The notes: generated from the sequence alone by a model not told the origin. Numbered from the stretch's first letter, positions 43,135-52,726 are shown. The stretch: DNA of 64,000 nt from Pseudomonas sp. CCC3.1 (GCF_034347405.1 NZ_CP133778.1:3906001-3970000), one strand, 5' to 3'. A program made the numbers and translations.

Positions 43135-43782
43135 TCAGCTCAGTGCTTCAAGCACTTTGGCAGTGATCGATTCAACCGAGCCAACGCCTTCAACGTGGCT
43201 GTACTTCGGCTTGCCTTGGGCAGCTGCCAGCTGCTGGTAGAAGTCCACCAGCGGCTTGGTTTGCGAGTGGTAAACCGACAGACGGTGACGAACGGTTTCT
43301 TCGGTGTCGTCTTTGCGCTGCACCAGGTCTTCGCCAGTCACATCGTCTTTGCCTTCAACCTTTGGCGGGTTGTAGACGGTGTGGTAAACGCGGCCCGACG
43401 CTTCGTGCACACGACGGCCAGCAATGCGCTGAACGATTTCTTCGTCTTCAACGGCGATTTCCAGCACGTGATCCAGCTCAACGCCATTTTTTACCAGCGC
43501 CTCAGCTTGAGGAATGGTGCGTGGGAAGCCGTCAAACAGGAAACCGTTAACGCAGTCTGGCTGAGCGATACGCTCTTTAACCAGATTGATGATCAAATCG
43601 TCAGAAACCAGACCACCGCTGTCCATCACGCCTTTAGCGATCAGACCCAGCTCGGTGCCGGCCTTCACGGCTGCACGCAACATATCGCCAGTGGAGATTT
43701 GCGGGATGCCAAATTTTTCAGTGATGAACTTTGCCTGAGTACCTTTACCGGCCCCGGGAGCTCCCAGCAGAATGACGCGCAT
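43135..43782 (-). CDS. adk: Adenylate kinase
   Basis: 215 residues, the long form with a LID domain (ATP + AMP to 2 ADP). P-loop GAPGAGKGTQ, AMP-binding ISTGDMLRA, DGFPRT and the LID region with RRVHEASGRVYH; the LID lacks the four zinc cysteines found in Gram-positive enzymes. The start MRVILLGAPG at 43782 has a GAGGAGCAC site; a 46-codon upstream extension is not plausible. Encoded between ppc and tsaB on the minus strand. Confidence 0.98.
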   Translation of the reverse strand: MRVILLGAPGAGKGTQAKFITEKFGIPQISTGDMLRAAVKAGTELGLIAKGVMDSGGLVSDDLIINLVKERIAQPDCVNGFLFDGFPRTIPQAEALVKNGVELDHVLEIAVEDEEIVQRIAGRRVHEASGRVYHTVYNPPKVEGKDDVTGEDLVQRKDDTEETVRHRLSVYHSQTKPLVDFYQQLAAAQGKPKYSHVEGVGSVESITAKVLEALS

Positions 43783-44067
43783 CGATGTGCTCCTCAATTT
43801 TTTATTTAAGTGACAACAGACTCGCCTCTTTGGGCCAATCTCAAAATCGGGTGATGGCCGCATAAATGGCCAAGGGCTGATCAAGATACACAGCGGGCCC
43901 GGACCACACAAGCAGGCCAAAGTAGGAATAATCAGTGGTAAACCCGCCCTTGCGACCGGGTGTCACAGGTCGCAACCCCGTCACAAACTGCCGCGCCAAC
44001 GCGTGATCGAGCACCAAAAAGGCTCGTTGTCACGCACCTTGACGCGGCAGATGACCGACCCCGGCAC
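43783..44067. other. Intergenic gap between ppc and adk
   Basis: 285 bp containing the adk promoter region. I see no gene, clear terminator or repeat in it. Confidence 0.5.
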
Positions 44068-46698
44068 TTAGCCCGTGTTACGCAAGCCCGCCGCGATCCC
44101 GGCCACAGTGACCAGCAACGCCTGTTCCAGAGGGCTGTCCTGGGCCGCTTGCTGACGCCGCGAACGCGCCAGAAGCTCGGCCTGCAACAGGTGCAGCGGG
44201 TCAAGGTAGGTGTTGCGCAAGCGAATGAACTCCAGGGTATCGGGGCTGTGCGCCATCAGTTGCGACTGGCCGGTCAAACCCAATACCACCTCGCACGCCT
44301 GCGACAATAAGTCGCGTAACTGCGCACCCAAAGGCAGCAGTTCCGGGGTCACCAAACGCTCGTCATAGAGCCGGGCAATATCGGCATCGGCTTTGGCCAG
44401 GACCATTTCCAGCATGTCGATTCGAGTTCGGAAAAATGGCCACTGCTCGCGCATTTGCGCCAGCTGCTCGCCTTCACCCCGCTCAAGCGCCTGACTTAGA
44501 GCGGTTTCCCAACCGAGCCAGGCAGGCAACATCAGACGGGTTTGGGTCCAGCCGAAGATCCACGGAATCGCACGCAAACTTTCAATCCCTCCTGCCCGAC
44601 GCTTGGCCGGACGACTGCCCAACGGCAAACGGCCCAGCTCTTGTTCCGGGGTGGATTGACGGAAATATTCGACGAACTGCGGGTTATCACGCACCACGGC
44701 ACGGTACGCCTTGACCCCGTCGGCGGCCAGTTCGTCCATCAGCACCCGCCAGCCAGGCTCTGGAAGGGGTGGCGGCAGCAAAGTGGCTTCGAGCACTGCC
44801 GACAGGTACAGGTTGAGGTTCTGCTCGGCGATGTCCGGCAGGCCGAATTTGAAGCGAATCATCTCGCCTTGTTCGGTGGTGCGGAAACGCCCGGCCACCG
44901 AGCCCGGCGGCTGCGACAGAATGGCCTCGTGGGCCGGGCCGCCGCCACGCCCCACGGTGCCACCACGGCCGTGAAACAGCAGCAGTTCGACTTGCTGTTC
45001 CCGACAGATATTGACCAGGTTTTCCTGCGCCCGGTACTGCGCCCAGGCCGCGGCGGTGGTGCCCGCATCCTTGGCCGAATCGGAGTAGCCGATCATCACT
45101 TCCTGCGGCCCATGCAAGCGTGCGCGATAGCCCGGCAGCAGCAAAAGACGCTCAATCACAGGCCCGGCATTGTCGAGGTCAGCGAGGGTTTCAAACAACG
45201 GCACCACGCGCATCGGACGCTCAAGTCCGGCCTCTTTAAGCAGCAATTGCACGGCCAGTACGTCAGAAGCAGAACCCGCCATCGAGATCACGTAAGACCC
45301 CAGCGAAGCGCCCGGTGCAGCCGCCACTTCGCGGCAGGTGGCCAACACTTCGGCGGTCTCGGCGGCGGGTTTGAAGTAACCCGGCAACAGCGGCCGCCGG
45401 TTGTTCAATTCGCGCATCAGGAAGATCAGACGCGCATCTTCGTCCCAGTCTTCATAGCGACCCAGGCCCAGATAATCGGTGATTTCGGTCATGGCCGAGG
45501 TGTGGCGGGACGCATCCTGTCGCACATCGAGGCGTACCAGAAACAGGCCAAACGTCACGGCCCGACGCAGGCAATCGAGCAGCGGGCCATCCGCAATCAC
45601 GCCCATGCCACAGGCGTGCAGCGAGTCATAACACAGTTTCAAGGGCGCCAGCAGGTCCTGGTTGTCGCGCAACACACCCTCGGGGGCAGGCTGTGCGCTG
45701 CTTAAGGAGCTCTGCGCCCAGGCACGGGTGATGCGCAGGCGTTCACGCAATTGCTTGAGCACCGCCCGATAGGGTTCGACGCTCTCCCCCGCCACTGCCA
45801 GCAGCGCCGGTGTAGCCTGCTGCATCGACAAATCGGCGGCGAGCTTATCAATGTCGCGCAGGTACAAATCGGCCGCCATCCAGCGCGCCAGCAATAGCAC
45901 CTCACGGGTCACGCTGGCTGTGACATTCGGGTTGCCATCGCGGTCGCCGCCCATCCAGGAAGCAAATCGAATCGGCGCGGCTTCCAACGGTAAATGCAGG
46001 CCAGTGGCGGCATACAGGGCCGCGTCGGTGGTGCGCATCATGTTCGGCACGGCTTGCCAGAGTGAATGTTCAATGACCGCAAACCCCCACTTGGCCTCGT
46101 CTACGGGCGTGGGTCGGGTGCGGCGGATTTCTTCGGTGTGCCAGGCTTCAGCGATCAGCCGCTGCAAGCGTTGCTCGATTCGCGACTTCTCGGCCAGGGT
46201 CAAATCGCGATGGTCTTGGGCCGCGAGTTGCTCGGCAATCGCATCGTATTTCTGGATCAGGGTGCGACGCGTGACCTCGGTCGGGTGCGCAGTCAGCACC
46301 AGTTCAATATCGAGACGGCTGAGTTGGCGCGCCAGCGACTCGCCGCCATGGCCTTCAGCCAACAGTCGCGCCAGCAAGGTCGGCAACACTTGAGATTCGA
46401 AAGGCTGCGGCTCGTCATCGTCGCGACGGTGAATCAACTGGTATTGCTCGGCGATGTTGGCCAGGTTCAAAAACTGGTTGAACGCCCGCGCCACGGGTAA
46501 CACTTCGTCATCGCTCAGGGCATCCAGAATGGCGCTCAACTCCGCGCCAGTTGTGCCACGCCGGTCATCCTTGGCGCCTTGGCGGATCCGTTCGATTTTG
46601 GCGAGAAATGCTTCGCCGTATTGGTCACGAATCGTATTACCCAACAGCTCACCCAGCAGGTGAACATCATCGCGCAAGCGTGCATCAATATCGGACAT
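44068..46698 (-). CDS. ppc: Phosphoenolpyruvate carboxylase
   Basis: 876-residue anaplerotic enzyme (PEP + HCO3- to oxaloacetate). The catalytic His is in VLTAHPTEVTRRT, and the PEP/metal-binding blocks GGDRDGNPNVTA, GYSDSAKDAGT and LLFHGRGGTVGRGGGP are present. The C-terminus ends IAAGLRNTG, the conserved effector-site tail. The start at 46698 (MSDIDARLRDDV) is chosen over a 32-codon longer frame because the family N-terminus begins here. Transcribed divergently from the DUF4398 gene across a 268-bp gap. Confidence 0.98.
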   Translation of the reverse strand: MSDIDARLRDDVHLLGELLGNTIRDQYGEAFLAKIERIRQGAKDDRRGTTGAELSAILDALSDDEVLPVARAFNQFLNLANIAEQYQLIHRRDDDEPQPFESQVLPTLLARLLAEGHGGESLARQLSRLDIELVLTAHPTEVTRRTLIQKYDAIAEQLAAQDHRDLTLAEKSRIEQRLQRLIAEAWHTEEIRRTRPTPVDEAKWGFAVIEHSLWQAVPNMMRTTDAALYAATGLHLPLEAAPIRFASWMGGDRDGNPNVTASVTREVLLLARWMAADLYLRDIDKLAADLSMQQATPALLAVAGESVEPYRAVLKQLRERLRITRAWAQSSLSSAQPAPEGVLRDNQDLLAPLKLCYDSLHACGMGVIADGPLLDCLRRAVTFGLFLVRLDVRQDASRHTSAMTEITDYLGLGRYEDWDEDARLIFLMRELNNRRPLLPGYFKPAAETAEVLATCREVAAAPGASLGSYVISMAGSASDVLAVQLLLKEAGLERPMRVVPLFETLADLDNAGPVIERLLLLPGYRARLHGPQEVMIGYSDSAKDAGTTAAAWAQYRAQENLVNICREQQVELLLFHGRGGTVGRGGGPAHEAILSQPPGSVAGRFRTTEQGEMIRFKFGLPDIAEQNLNLYLSAVLEATLLPPPLPEPGWRVLMDELAADGVKAYRAVVRDNPQFVEYFRQSTPEQELGRLPLGSRPAKRRAGGIESLRAIPWIFGWTQTRLMLPAWLGWETALSQALERGEGEQLAQMREQWPFFRTRIDMLEMVLAKADADIARLYDERLVTPELLPLGAQLRDLLSQACEVVLGLTGQSQLMAHSPDTLEFIRLRNTYLDPLHLLQAELLARSRRQQAAQDSPLEQALLVTVAGIAAGLRNTG

Positions 46699-46800
46699 CA
46701 GCAATTTCTCCAGCAGATTCTGGGGGTAGCTCTTGCCCCAAGAGTGCGTTGCAACGGCGGTCTGTGGCAAGACGTGTGCGACGCAAACCTGCAATTTTCC

Positions 46801-46816
46801 CTGACCAATCAGTCAG
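46801..46816. promoter_or_regulatory. Short palindrome in the ppc / DUF4398 divergent gap
   Basis: CTGAC-CAATCA-GTCAG, a 5-bp inverted repeat with a 6-bp spacer about 100 bp upstream of ppc. A similar core is used by some TetR regulators; the evidence is symmetry only. The rest of the 46699-46966 gap should contain both promoters. Confidence 0.3.
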
Positions 46817-46966
46817 AAAAGTTTTAGGCAATTAGCCATCTTTTTTTTTGAACTATTCAAAATTCGTTCAGGTCACAGCCTTTAACCATCACTGCTCGAA
46901 CCTGTGTCCAACACTCCAGGTAACGCGAACGTTGTGATGGATAGGCTGTTTTTAAGGAGTTTCCTA

Positions 46967-47380
46967 ATGGAGTTGAAGACCATGATGACCCGCACTGTCA
47001 AAACCACCTCACCTCGCCTGCGCGGGCTGAAACTGGCTGCACTGGCGATCGGTGCCAGCTTCGTTTTAGCTGGATGTGCCGGCAACCCGCCGTCCGAGCA
47101 ATACGCTGTGACGCAGTCGGCCGTGAACAACGCCATCAGCGCTGGCGGTACCGAATACGCTCCAGTGGAAATGAAGTCTGCCCAAGACAAGCTCAAACAA
47201 GCCGAGCTGGCCATGCATGACAAAAAATATGACGAAGCCCGTCGCTTGTCCGAACAAGCTGAGTGGGACGCTCGTGTAGCAGAACGTAAAGCCCAAGCCG
47301 CTAAAGCCGAGAAGGCCGTTCAGGATGCTCAGAAAGCCGTTCAGCAACTGCGTCAGGAAGGCATGCGCGGCCTGCAGTAA
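46967..47380 (+). CDS. DUF4398 lipoprotein
   Basis: 137 residues. Signal peptide with lipobox (FVLAGC) gives a lipidated Cys near residue 37; a rather long, positively charged n-region precedes it. The mature part has DUF4398 features: SAVNNAISAGGTEYAPVEM and a long charged coiled coil (LKQAELAMHDKKYDEARRLS). It is preceded by an AAGGAG site, which picks this ATG over an earlier frame at 46904. It is followed 66 bp later by the OmpA-like lipoprotein gene, the same pairing as PA3691-PA3692 (from memory), suggesting a cell-envelope unit. Confidence 0.88.
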   Translation: MELKTMMTRTVKTTSPRLRGLKLAALAIGASFVLAGCAGNPPSEQYAVTQSAVNNAISAGGTEYAPVEMKSAQDKLKQAELAMHDKKYDEARRLSEQAEWDARVAERKAQAAKAEKAVQDAQKAVQQLRQEGMRGLQ

Positions 47381-47446
47381 TAGCCGCCCCTCTTTGATCG
47401 CAACGGGCGACACAGCATTCCTAATCGATAGAAAGGACTAACTATT

Positions 47447-48226
47447 ATGCGCAATACAGTATTGATCCCTGCCCTGTTGGCTCTGAGCGTTGGCTTGGCA
47501 GCGTGCTCGCACCAGCCAAACGTCAACCTGGAAAACGCCAAGACCAACTACTCGGCCCTGCAAACCAACCCTGAAGCCACTAAAGTTGCCGCTCTGGAAA
47601 CCAAAGATGCTGGCGAGTGGCTGGACAAGGCTGAAAAGGCCTACCTGAACAAGGAAGACGACTCCAAGGTCGACCAACTGGCTTACCTGACCAACCAACG
47701 TGTTGAACTGGCCAAGCAAACCATCGCCCTGCGCACGGCTGAAAACCAGCTGAAAAGCGCTGGCTCCGATCGTGCCCAAGCACTGCTGGACGCTCGTGAC
47801 GCTCAGATCAAGCAACTGCGCGGCATGAACGCCAAGCAAACCGAACGCGGCACCCTGGTGACCTTTGGTGACGTGTTGTTCCAGTTCGGTAAATCCGACC
47901 TGCAGCCCAACGCTCGCAACAACATCAACACCTTGGCCAACTACCTGATCCAGAACCCGGATCGCAAGGTGATTGTTGAGGGTTACACCGACAGCGTCGG
48001 TTCGGCTGCGTTCAACCAGACCCTGTCTGAGCGCCGTGCCAACGCCGTGCGTACTGCACTGGTTAAAGCAGGCGTAGACCCAAGCCGTATCGTGGCTCAG
48101 GGCTATGGCAAGGAATACCCGGTAGCCAGCAACGCTACTGATTCTGGCCGTGCTCAGAACCGTCGCGTTGAAGTGACCATCTCGAACGACAACCAGCCAG
48201 TAGCGCCGCGTTCGTCGATTCAGTAA
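47447..48226 (+). CDS. lptF: OmpA-family lipoprotein (LptF-like)
   Basis: 259 residues: lipoprotein signal (LALSVGLAACSHQ, Cys20), a helical DUF4398-like region (about 25-125) with heptads, then a C-terminal OmpA peptidoglycan-binding domain (about 140-245) with FGKSDLQPNA, VEGYTDSVGS, NQTLSERRANAVRTAL and NRRVEVTIS. The domain would tie the outer membrane to peptidoglycan. Length and position after DUF4398 match LptF of P. aeruginosa (about 261 residues), which contributes to stress survival and is AlgU-controlled there; I did not find a clear AlgU promoter. An intrinsic terminator follows. Confidence 0.88.
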   Translation: MRNTVLIPALLALSVGLAACSHQPNVNLENAKTNYSALQTNPEATKVAALETKDAGEWLDKAEKAYLNKEDDSKVDQLAYLTNQRVELAKQTIALRTAENQLKSAGSDRAQALLDARDAQIKQLRGMNAKQTERGTLVTFGDVLFQFGKSDLQPNARNNINTLANYLIQNPDRKVIVEGYTDSVGSAAFNQTLSERRANAVRTALVKAGVDPSRIVAQGYGKEYPVASNATDSGRAQNRRVEVTISNDNQPVAPRSSIQ

Positions 48227-48243
48227 ATCTGTAGCGCTATACC

Positions 48244-48280
48244 AAAAGCCCTGCCTGAGCTCTCTCAGGCAGGGCTTTTT
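48244..48280 (+). terminator. Intrinsic terminator after the OmpA-like gene
   Basis: AAAGCCCTGCCTGAG and CTCAGGCAGGGCTTTTT flank a 4-nt loop, ending in a T-run; a textbook rho-independent terminator 18 bp after the stop. The remaining 220 bp to the chitinase gene are AT-rich and should hold its promoter. Confidence 0.95.
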
Positions 48281-48502
48281 AGTTTAACGCCCCCCAAAAC
48301 GCCCCCGATCGGGCTTTCAGAATTAAATATTTAAACGTTAGGTTTTTATTCTAAAACACACTAACAAACTGTAATTTTTGACAGTAGCCGCCGCGCTGTA
48401 AACCCGTCTAAATACCACACAGATATCCCCCCTCACGGCCTGGCTACAAACGCTTGCGTACTCCGACGCCGCCTATCAATACATCACTATTGAGATATTA
48501 AT

Positions 48503-49945
48503 ATGCCCACGTTGAAAAGTAAGTCCATCTCTTACCAACTCGCCGCCTCTGAAATGCCCGACATCAGTAATAAAAAAATTGTCATGGGCTTTTGGCATAA
48601 CTGGGCTGAAGGCGAATGGAGCGGAAGCGGTTATCAACAAGGTTTCTTTAAAAATCTGGCCCTGACGGAGATACCCGAGCACTACAACGTGATAGCCGTC
48701 GCTTTCATGAAAGTTGCGACCGGCAGTTCAGACCCAATCCCTACCTTCAAACCGTATAACGAAACCGACGAGGAGTTTCGTCGGCAAGTAGGCGTATTGA
48801 ATTCACAGGGCCGTGCCGTACTCATCTCCCTGGGCGGTGCAGATGCCCATATTGAACTGGCCAACTCGGATGAGGATGCGCTGGTCGAGCGAATTATATT
48901 TCTGGTAGAAACGTATGGGTTCGATGGCCTTGACATTGATTTGGAACAAGCCGCCATTATTGCCAAAGATAATCAGACGGTGATTCCGGCGGCCCTCAAA
49001 CGGGTGAAGTCTTATTACCGGGATCAGGGCAAACATTTCATTATTAGTATGGCCCCCGAATTTCCCTATTTGCGCATGGGCAACAGTTACGCGCCTTACA
49101 TCACCTCACTGGAAGGTGAATATGATTTTATCGCCCCCCAATTTTATAATCAGGCCGCTGACGGTGTTACGGTAGATGGATATGGCTACCTCAGGCAAAA
49201 CGACGATGCGGTAAAAGAAGATTTCCTTTATTTCCTGACCGAAAGCATCGTTACTGGCACGCGCGGCTACATTAAAATTCCCCACGATAAATTTGTGATG
49301 GGTTTACCCAGTAATAATGATGGCGGGAACAATGGCTATGTTATTGATCCGCAGTCTGTTACTCAGGCACTGGCACGACTGGAAGCCGCCAGTCTTCCAA
49401 TTAAAGGACTTATGACATGGTCCATTAACTGGGATGGCGGTCATCCTAAATCAGGCCCTGCTTACAATTGGGAGTTTATTACGCGATACGGTTATCTCTC
49501 TGACGGTGAAAACCCTGTGCCACAAAGACCTACAACGCCGCGTGAGTTCAAGTCGATCGCTCAAACGGCCCATGATATTGCTTTGGATTGGGGACCGTCT
49601 TCAGGGCCGAACCCTATTGTGAAGTATTGGCTATACCGAGACGGCAAACCCGCCGGTGAAAACGATGCCCCCCCCTTCACAGACAGGAACCTGAAACCCG
49701 ATACGCTTTATAACTATCAAATATTGGCCCGAGACAGCTTAGGTAATAACTCTGATTTAAGTGCCTTTCTGCCTGTACGCACGGCGGGTAATAGCGAAGG
49801 CGAGCGAGAGTGGAAAAACGCAACCTGGTATGCCGATAACACAACCGTCACCTATCTGGGGCAGGCATACCACTGTGTGATGCAGCACACCGCTATCGAG
49901 TTCTGGACGCCGGATAAAGCTACGTCGCTTTGGCAGCGCACCTGA
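48503..49945 (+). CDS. GH18 chitinase with FnIII and CBM5/12-like domains, no signal peptide
   Basis: 480 residues. GH18 barrel at about 24-345: SLGG (109-112), catalytic D141-x-x-D144-x-D146-x-E148, then FIAPQFYNQA and MTWSINWDGG, in the ChiC/ChiD branch. Next an FnIII domain (about 350-430), then a small chitin-binding domain (about 435-480) with WKNATWYADN and FWTPDKATSLW. The N-terminus MPTLKSKSISYQLAASEMPD is not a Sec or Tat leader, unlike most secreted chitinases. The gene is more AT-rich than its core neighbours. An AA10 gene follows after 45 bp, so this is a chitin-attack pair. Export must be non-classical. Confidence 0.92.
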   Translation: MPTLKSKSISYQLAASEMPDISNKKIVMGFWHNWAEGEWSGSGYQQGFFKNLALTEIPEHYNVIAVAFMKVATGSSDPIPTFKPYNETDEEFRRQVGVLNSQGRAVLISLGGADAHIELANSDEDALVERIIFLVETYGFDGLDIDLEQAAIIAKDNQTVIPAALKRVKSYYRDQGKHFIISMAPEFPYLRMGNSYAPYITSLEGEYDFIAPQFYNQAADGVTVDGYGYLRQNDDAVKEDFLYFLTESIVTGTRGYIKIPHDKFVMGLPSNNDGGNNGYVIDPQSVTQALARLEAASLPIKGLMTWSINWDGGHPKSGPAYNWEFITRYGYLSDGENPVPQRPTTPREFKSIAQTAHDIALDWGPSSGPNPIVKYWLYRDGKPAGENDAPPFTDRNLKPDTLYNYQILARDSLGNNSDLSAFLPVRTAGNSEGEREWKNATWYADNTTVTYLGQAYHCVMQHTAIEFWTPDKATSLWQRT

Positions 49946-49990
49946 TTCCCCAGTTAACACTCTCACGCTCTTTTACACCTGAGGCCTACC

Positions 49991-51370
49991 ATGTCAAAAG
50001 TTCGAGCCAATCATGTCATCAGCAGAAGTAAACAGCCGCGCCACGGCCACGTTTTTTCGCCAGCTTCACGTGCCTACTTTGCTTGGGAAGCGGGCGACCT
50101 GGATGAAGGGGCTTTGAATCAACGCGAATGCGGTAAGTTTTTTCCTGCAACTGCCGGACTACTCACAGATGCCTATGCCCCATCAGACATTCCCAACTTG
50201 CCGCCGCCCCCTGATGGAAAGATTGCCAGCGCAAACCAGAGCACAGGAAAAATGCTCGATCAGCCCGGCACTCATTGGCGAAAACATGAAGTGCGTGCGG
50301 GTGAGGTACTGGACATTTCCTGGAATTTCTCGGCGGCCCATGTGACCCGTCGATGGAATTACTTCATCACGAAACAAGGTTGGGACCCGCAGAAAGCATT
50401 AGCACGGGACCAATTTGACCCGGACCCCTTTTACTTCGTCCAAATCAACCTCAAGCCTTTTTGGGAGCATGGTGACGCGATGGTGCCGTCCAATCCCACT
50501 ACCCATGCAGTACCTCTGCCACTGCGTGAGGGCTATCATGTTTTGCTGGCTGTATGGGAAGTAGCGAATACTGAAAATGCGTTCTATCAAGTGTTGGACC
50601 TAGACTTCATTGCCGATGAAGGAGGCGGTGAACGTCCGACTACGCCTGCTGACCTCACTGCCAGCGATGTCGCAGACAAGCACATCACATTAACCTGGAA
50701 AGCATCCACCGGGACGCATCCAATTTCTGTCTATCGCATTATGCGCAATGGCGTTACGTCAGTGGACGTCACAGCGCCTCTGCTTGAGTGGACCGACAAC
50801 AGCGTTAAACCAGATACGCAATACACCTACTTCATCAGCGCTATTGATGAACTCGGAAAAAGCTCTAATCCGAGCCCCGCTATTCAAGCCCACACATTGG
50901 GTGAAGGGGGAGAAGACGCGCACCCCACAGCCCCGAAAACCTTGCACAGCATGAAAGAAACGGCAAACACCGTAAGCCTGATGTGGGGCGTCTCCAATGG
51001 TCCCTCACCCATTACGCATTACGTGATTTTTCGCGATGGGCGAGAAGTCAGCCGAGTGAGTGCCGCCCAGACTTCATATGAAGACGCGAGCCTTATCCCT
51101 GACACTGAATACCGCTATTTTGTGGCAGCGCTCGATCAGCGTGCGCAGTGGTCTGTGCCCAGTAATGTGCTCAGTGTTAAAACCGAGGCGGATCAAGGCG
51201 GCGGAGATCATCCGGCCTGGAAACTTAATAGTCTTTATGCGACAGGCGACGTGGTGAGCCACAAAGGCAGTGACTGGCGCTGCTTGCAATCTCATACCTC
51301 GTATACCGAAGACTGGGCGCCCGGGCAGGCCTCCAGCGAAGTACTTTGGGTGCCTGCAACAAAACGTTAA
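49991..51370 (+). CDS. AA10 lytic polysaccharide monooxygenase-like chitin-binding protein, no signal peptide
   Basis: 459 residues. AA10 domain at about 18-208: HGHVFSPASRAYFAWEAG has the would-be N-terminal copper His at position 18, H117 in AAHVTRRWNYFITK is the second copper ligand, and ENAFYQ (Phe198) the axial site, all like CBP21. Two FnIII domains (about 217-305, 310-398) and a CBM5/12-like end (about 410-459, WKLNSLYATGDVV) follow. LPMOs need His as residue 1 after signal cleavage; here residues 1-17 are polar and basic, so either unusual processing after R17 or a non-catalytic role is implied. Partner of the upstream chitinase; terminator after it. Confidence 0.9.
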   Translation: MSKVRANHVISRSKQPRHGHVFSPASRAYFAWEAGDLDEGALNQRECGKFFPATAGLLTDAYAPSDIPNLPPPPDGKIASANQSTGKMLDQPGTHWRKHEVRAGEVLDISWNFSAAHVTRRWNYFITKQGWDPQKALARDQFDPDPFYFVQINLKPFWEHGDAMVPSNPTTHAVPLPLREGYHVLLAVWEVANTENAFYQVLDLDFIADEGGGERPTTPADLTASDVADKHITLTWKASTGTHPISVYRIMRNGVTSVDVTAPLLEWTDNSVKPDTQYTYFISAIDELGKSSNPSPAIQAHTLGEGGEDAHPTAPKTLHSMKETANTVSLMWGVSNGPSPITHYVIFRDGREVSRVSAAQTSYEDASLIPDTEYRYFVAALDQRAQWSVPSNVLSVKTEADQGGGDHPAWKLNSLYATGDVVSHKGSDWRCLQSHTSYTEDWAPGQASSEVLWVPATKR

Positions 51371-51403
51371 AAAACAGGGGGAGCTTTATGCTCCCCTGTT
51401 TTT
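51371..51403. terminator. Terminator between convergent AA10 and small membrane protein genes
   Basis: AAAACAGGGGGAGC and GCTCCCCTGTTTTT around a 5-nt loop, with one bulged G and T-runs on both strands, serving both converging genes. Confidence 0.85.
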
Positions 51404-51728
51404 ATTGAATACGTTTCGCGGTTTCCTGAGCTATACACCGAACGGCCTGCTTTCTGTTATTGACCAATACCCCCGTCAGCCCTTTTTGCTCGGTATCAAA
51501 CAGCACGATAACCCCGTCAATGCATTGCGCCACTTCCTTGGCCGGGGCCAGCGACACTTTGTAGTCTTCGCCGGGGATGGTTTTGAGCATGGTGTAGTCA
51601 CTGAGCAACAGTGCGTCTTCAGGCTTGGCGAAATGCAAGTAGCCGTAATACCACAGGCAACCGACGGTACCGATGATGCTGCAAACACCGGTGATGATCA
51701 GGGGGATAGCGTTACGCTCTTCACTCAT
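51402..51728 (-). CDS. Small single-helix membrane protein, unknown
   Basis: 108 residues. One membrane helix near the N-terminus (PLIITGVCSIIGTVGCLWYYG, about 9-28), then a soluble domain of about 75 residues with two Cys (CIDG, RCIAQE) and a basic end. Likely N-in, with the domain in the periplasm. Family not recognised. It lies 33 bp downstream of the hydrolase gene on the same strand and may share its transcript with it. Confidence 0.7.
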   Translation of the reverse strand: MSEERNAIPLIITGVCSIIGTVGCLWYYGYLHFAKPEDALLLSDYTMLKTIPGEDYKVSLAPAKEVAQCIDGVIVLFDTEQKGLTGVLVNNRKQAVRCIAQETAKRIQ

Positions 51729-51761
51729 TGCGGGCTCTCGGGTTGTATCGCTTTATTCGAA

Positions 51762-52640
51762 TTAGGGGGCCGGGTAATTGGGGATTTCACCCAGTCGCCG
51801 TACGCCATTGAAATGCTGCGGGTCATCCAGATAGCGCAGCATCACCTGGCGCCAGGTGGGGTCGGCAAAGGTCTGCACATGGCCGCCTCGGGTCAATTGC
51901 AGCACCTTGGGAGGCGGCGCGGCCTGATACAGGCGGATGCCATTGGACAGTGGCACGATCGGGTCATCCAGGCTGTGGAAGATCAGCATCGGCACCCCGC
52001 CCATTTCTGGCATCGCATACACGGCACTGTCGGCGTCGGGCACCAGCCACGACAGCGGCACTTGCAGCGGCCAGGTCAGCCACGACGTGCTCAAGGCAAA
52101 CTGCCCCACTTCGCGGTAACTGGCGGGTACGCCATCGAGTATCACCGCCTTGAGCCGGGCCCGCTGCGCCGGGTGCAGGCTCAGATAATGAACCCCCATC
52201 GCCCCGCCCAGGCTTTGCCCCAGCACAATCAGTGGCTGATCCTTAACCTGTGGCTGGCGCTGCAACCAATCGAACGCGGCATCGATGTCTTGATACACCG
52301 CAGGCAAACCGGGGGAGCCTTGCGACAGGCCATATCCGCGATAGTCGAGCATCAGCACCTGATACCCCTGCTCGGGCAACCAGGCGACAGCGCCCAAGTG
52401 ATACGCCAGGTTCCCGCCATTGCCATGCAGGTGCAACACGGTGCCCTTGAGCGGCACGCCAGCCTTGGCCGATAACCACCAGCCATGCAGTTGCGTGCCA
52501 TCGGCGGCAGTGAGGCTCACGTCTTTATAAGACAGACCTGCCGCAGTCGGCGTGATCGGCTGGCCGGGTTCGGGATAAAACAGCAACGAGCTGCATCCGC
52601 TGAGGGTTAACAGCAGGCAGAGTGCAGCCAGGGTTTTCAT
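51762..52640 (-). CDS. Alpha/beta hydrolase lipoprotein
   Basis: 292 residues. Lipoprotein signal MKTLAALCLLLTLSGCSSLL (Cys16). The alpha/beta-hydrolase fold carries the oxyanion HLHGNGGN, nucleophile elbow GQSLGGAMG, Asp region FHSLDDPIVPL and catalytic His in RGGHVQTF. It resembles the Bem46/ABHD13-like serine hydrolases; substrate unknown. The start at 52640 is preferred because it gives the signal peptide; a 17-codon extension would bury it. The 22-bp-arm repeat lies just upstream. Confidence 0.88.
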   Translation of the reverse strand: MKTLAALCLLLTLSGCSSLLFYPEPGQPITPTAAGLSYKDVSLTAADGTQLHGWWLSAKAGVPLKGTVLHLHGNGGNLAYHLGAVAWLPEQGYQVLMLDYRGYGLSQGSPGLPAVYQDIDAAFDWLQRQPQVKDQPLIVLGQSLGGAMGVHYLSLHPAQRARLKAVILDGVPASYREVGQFALSTSWLTWPLQVPLSWLVPDADSAVYAMPEMGGVPMLIFHSLDDPIVPLSNGIRLYQAAPPPKVLQLTRGGHVQTFADPTWRQVMLRYLDDPQHFNGVRRLGEIPNYPAP

Positions 52641-52663
52641 TTTTATGACTCGTTTATTTTTGT

Positions 52664-52726
52664 GGGAGCTGGCTTGCCAGCGATGCTGCACGCCGAATCG
52701 AGACCATCGCTGGCAAGCCAGCTCCC
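52664..52726. repeat. REP-like inverted repeat, GGGAGCTGGCTTGCCAGCG family
   Basis: A perfect 22-bp stem (GGGAGCTGGCTTGCCAGCGA... and its complement) with a 19-bp loop, between the hydrolase start and the QEGLA gene stop. It is a different family from the GAGCGAGCTTG elements and is common in Pseudomonas intergenic DNA. Confidence 0.9.
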
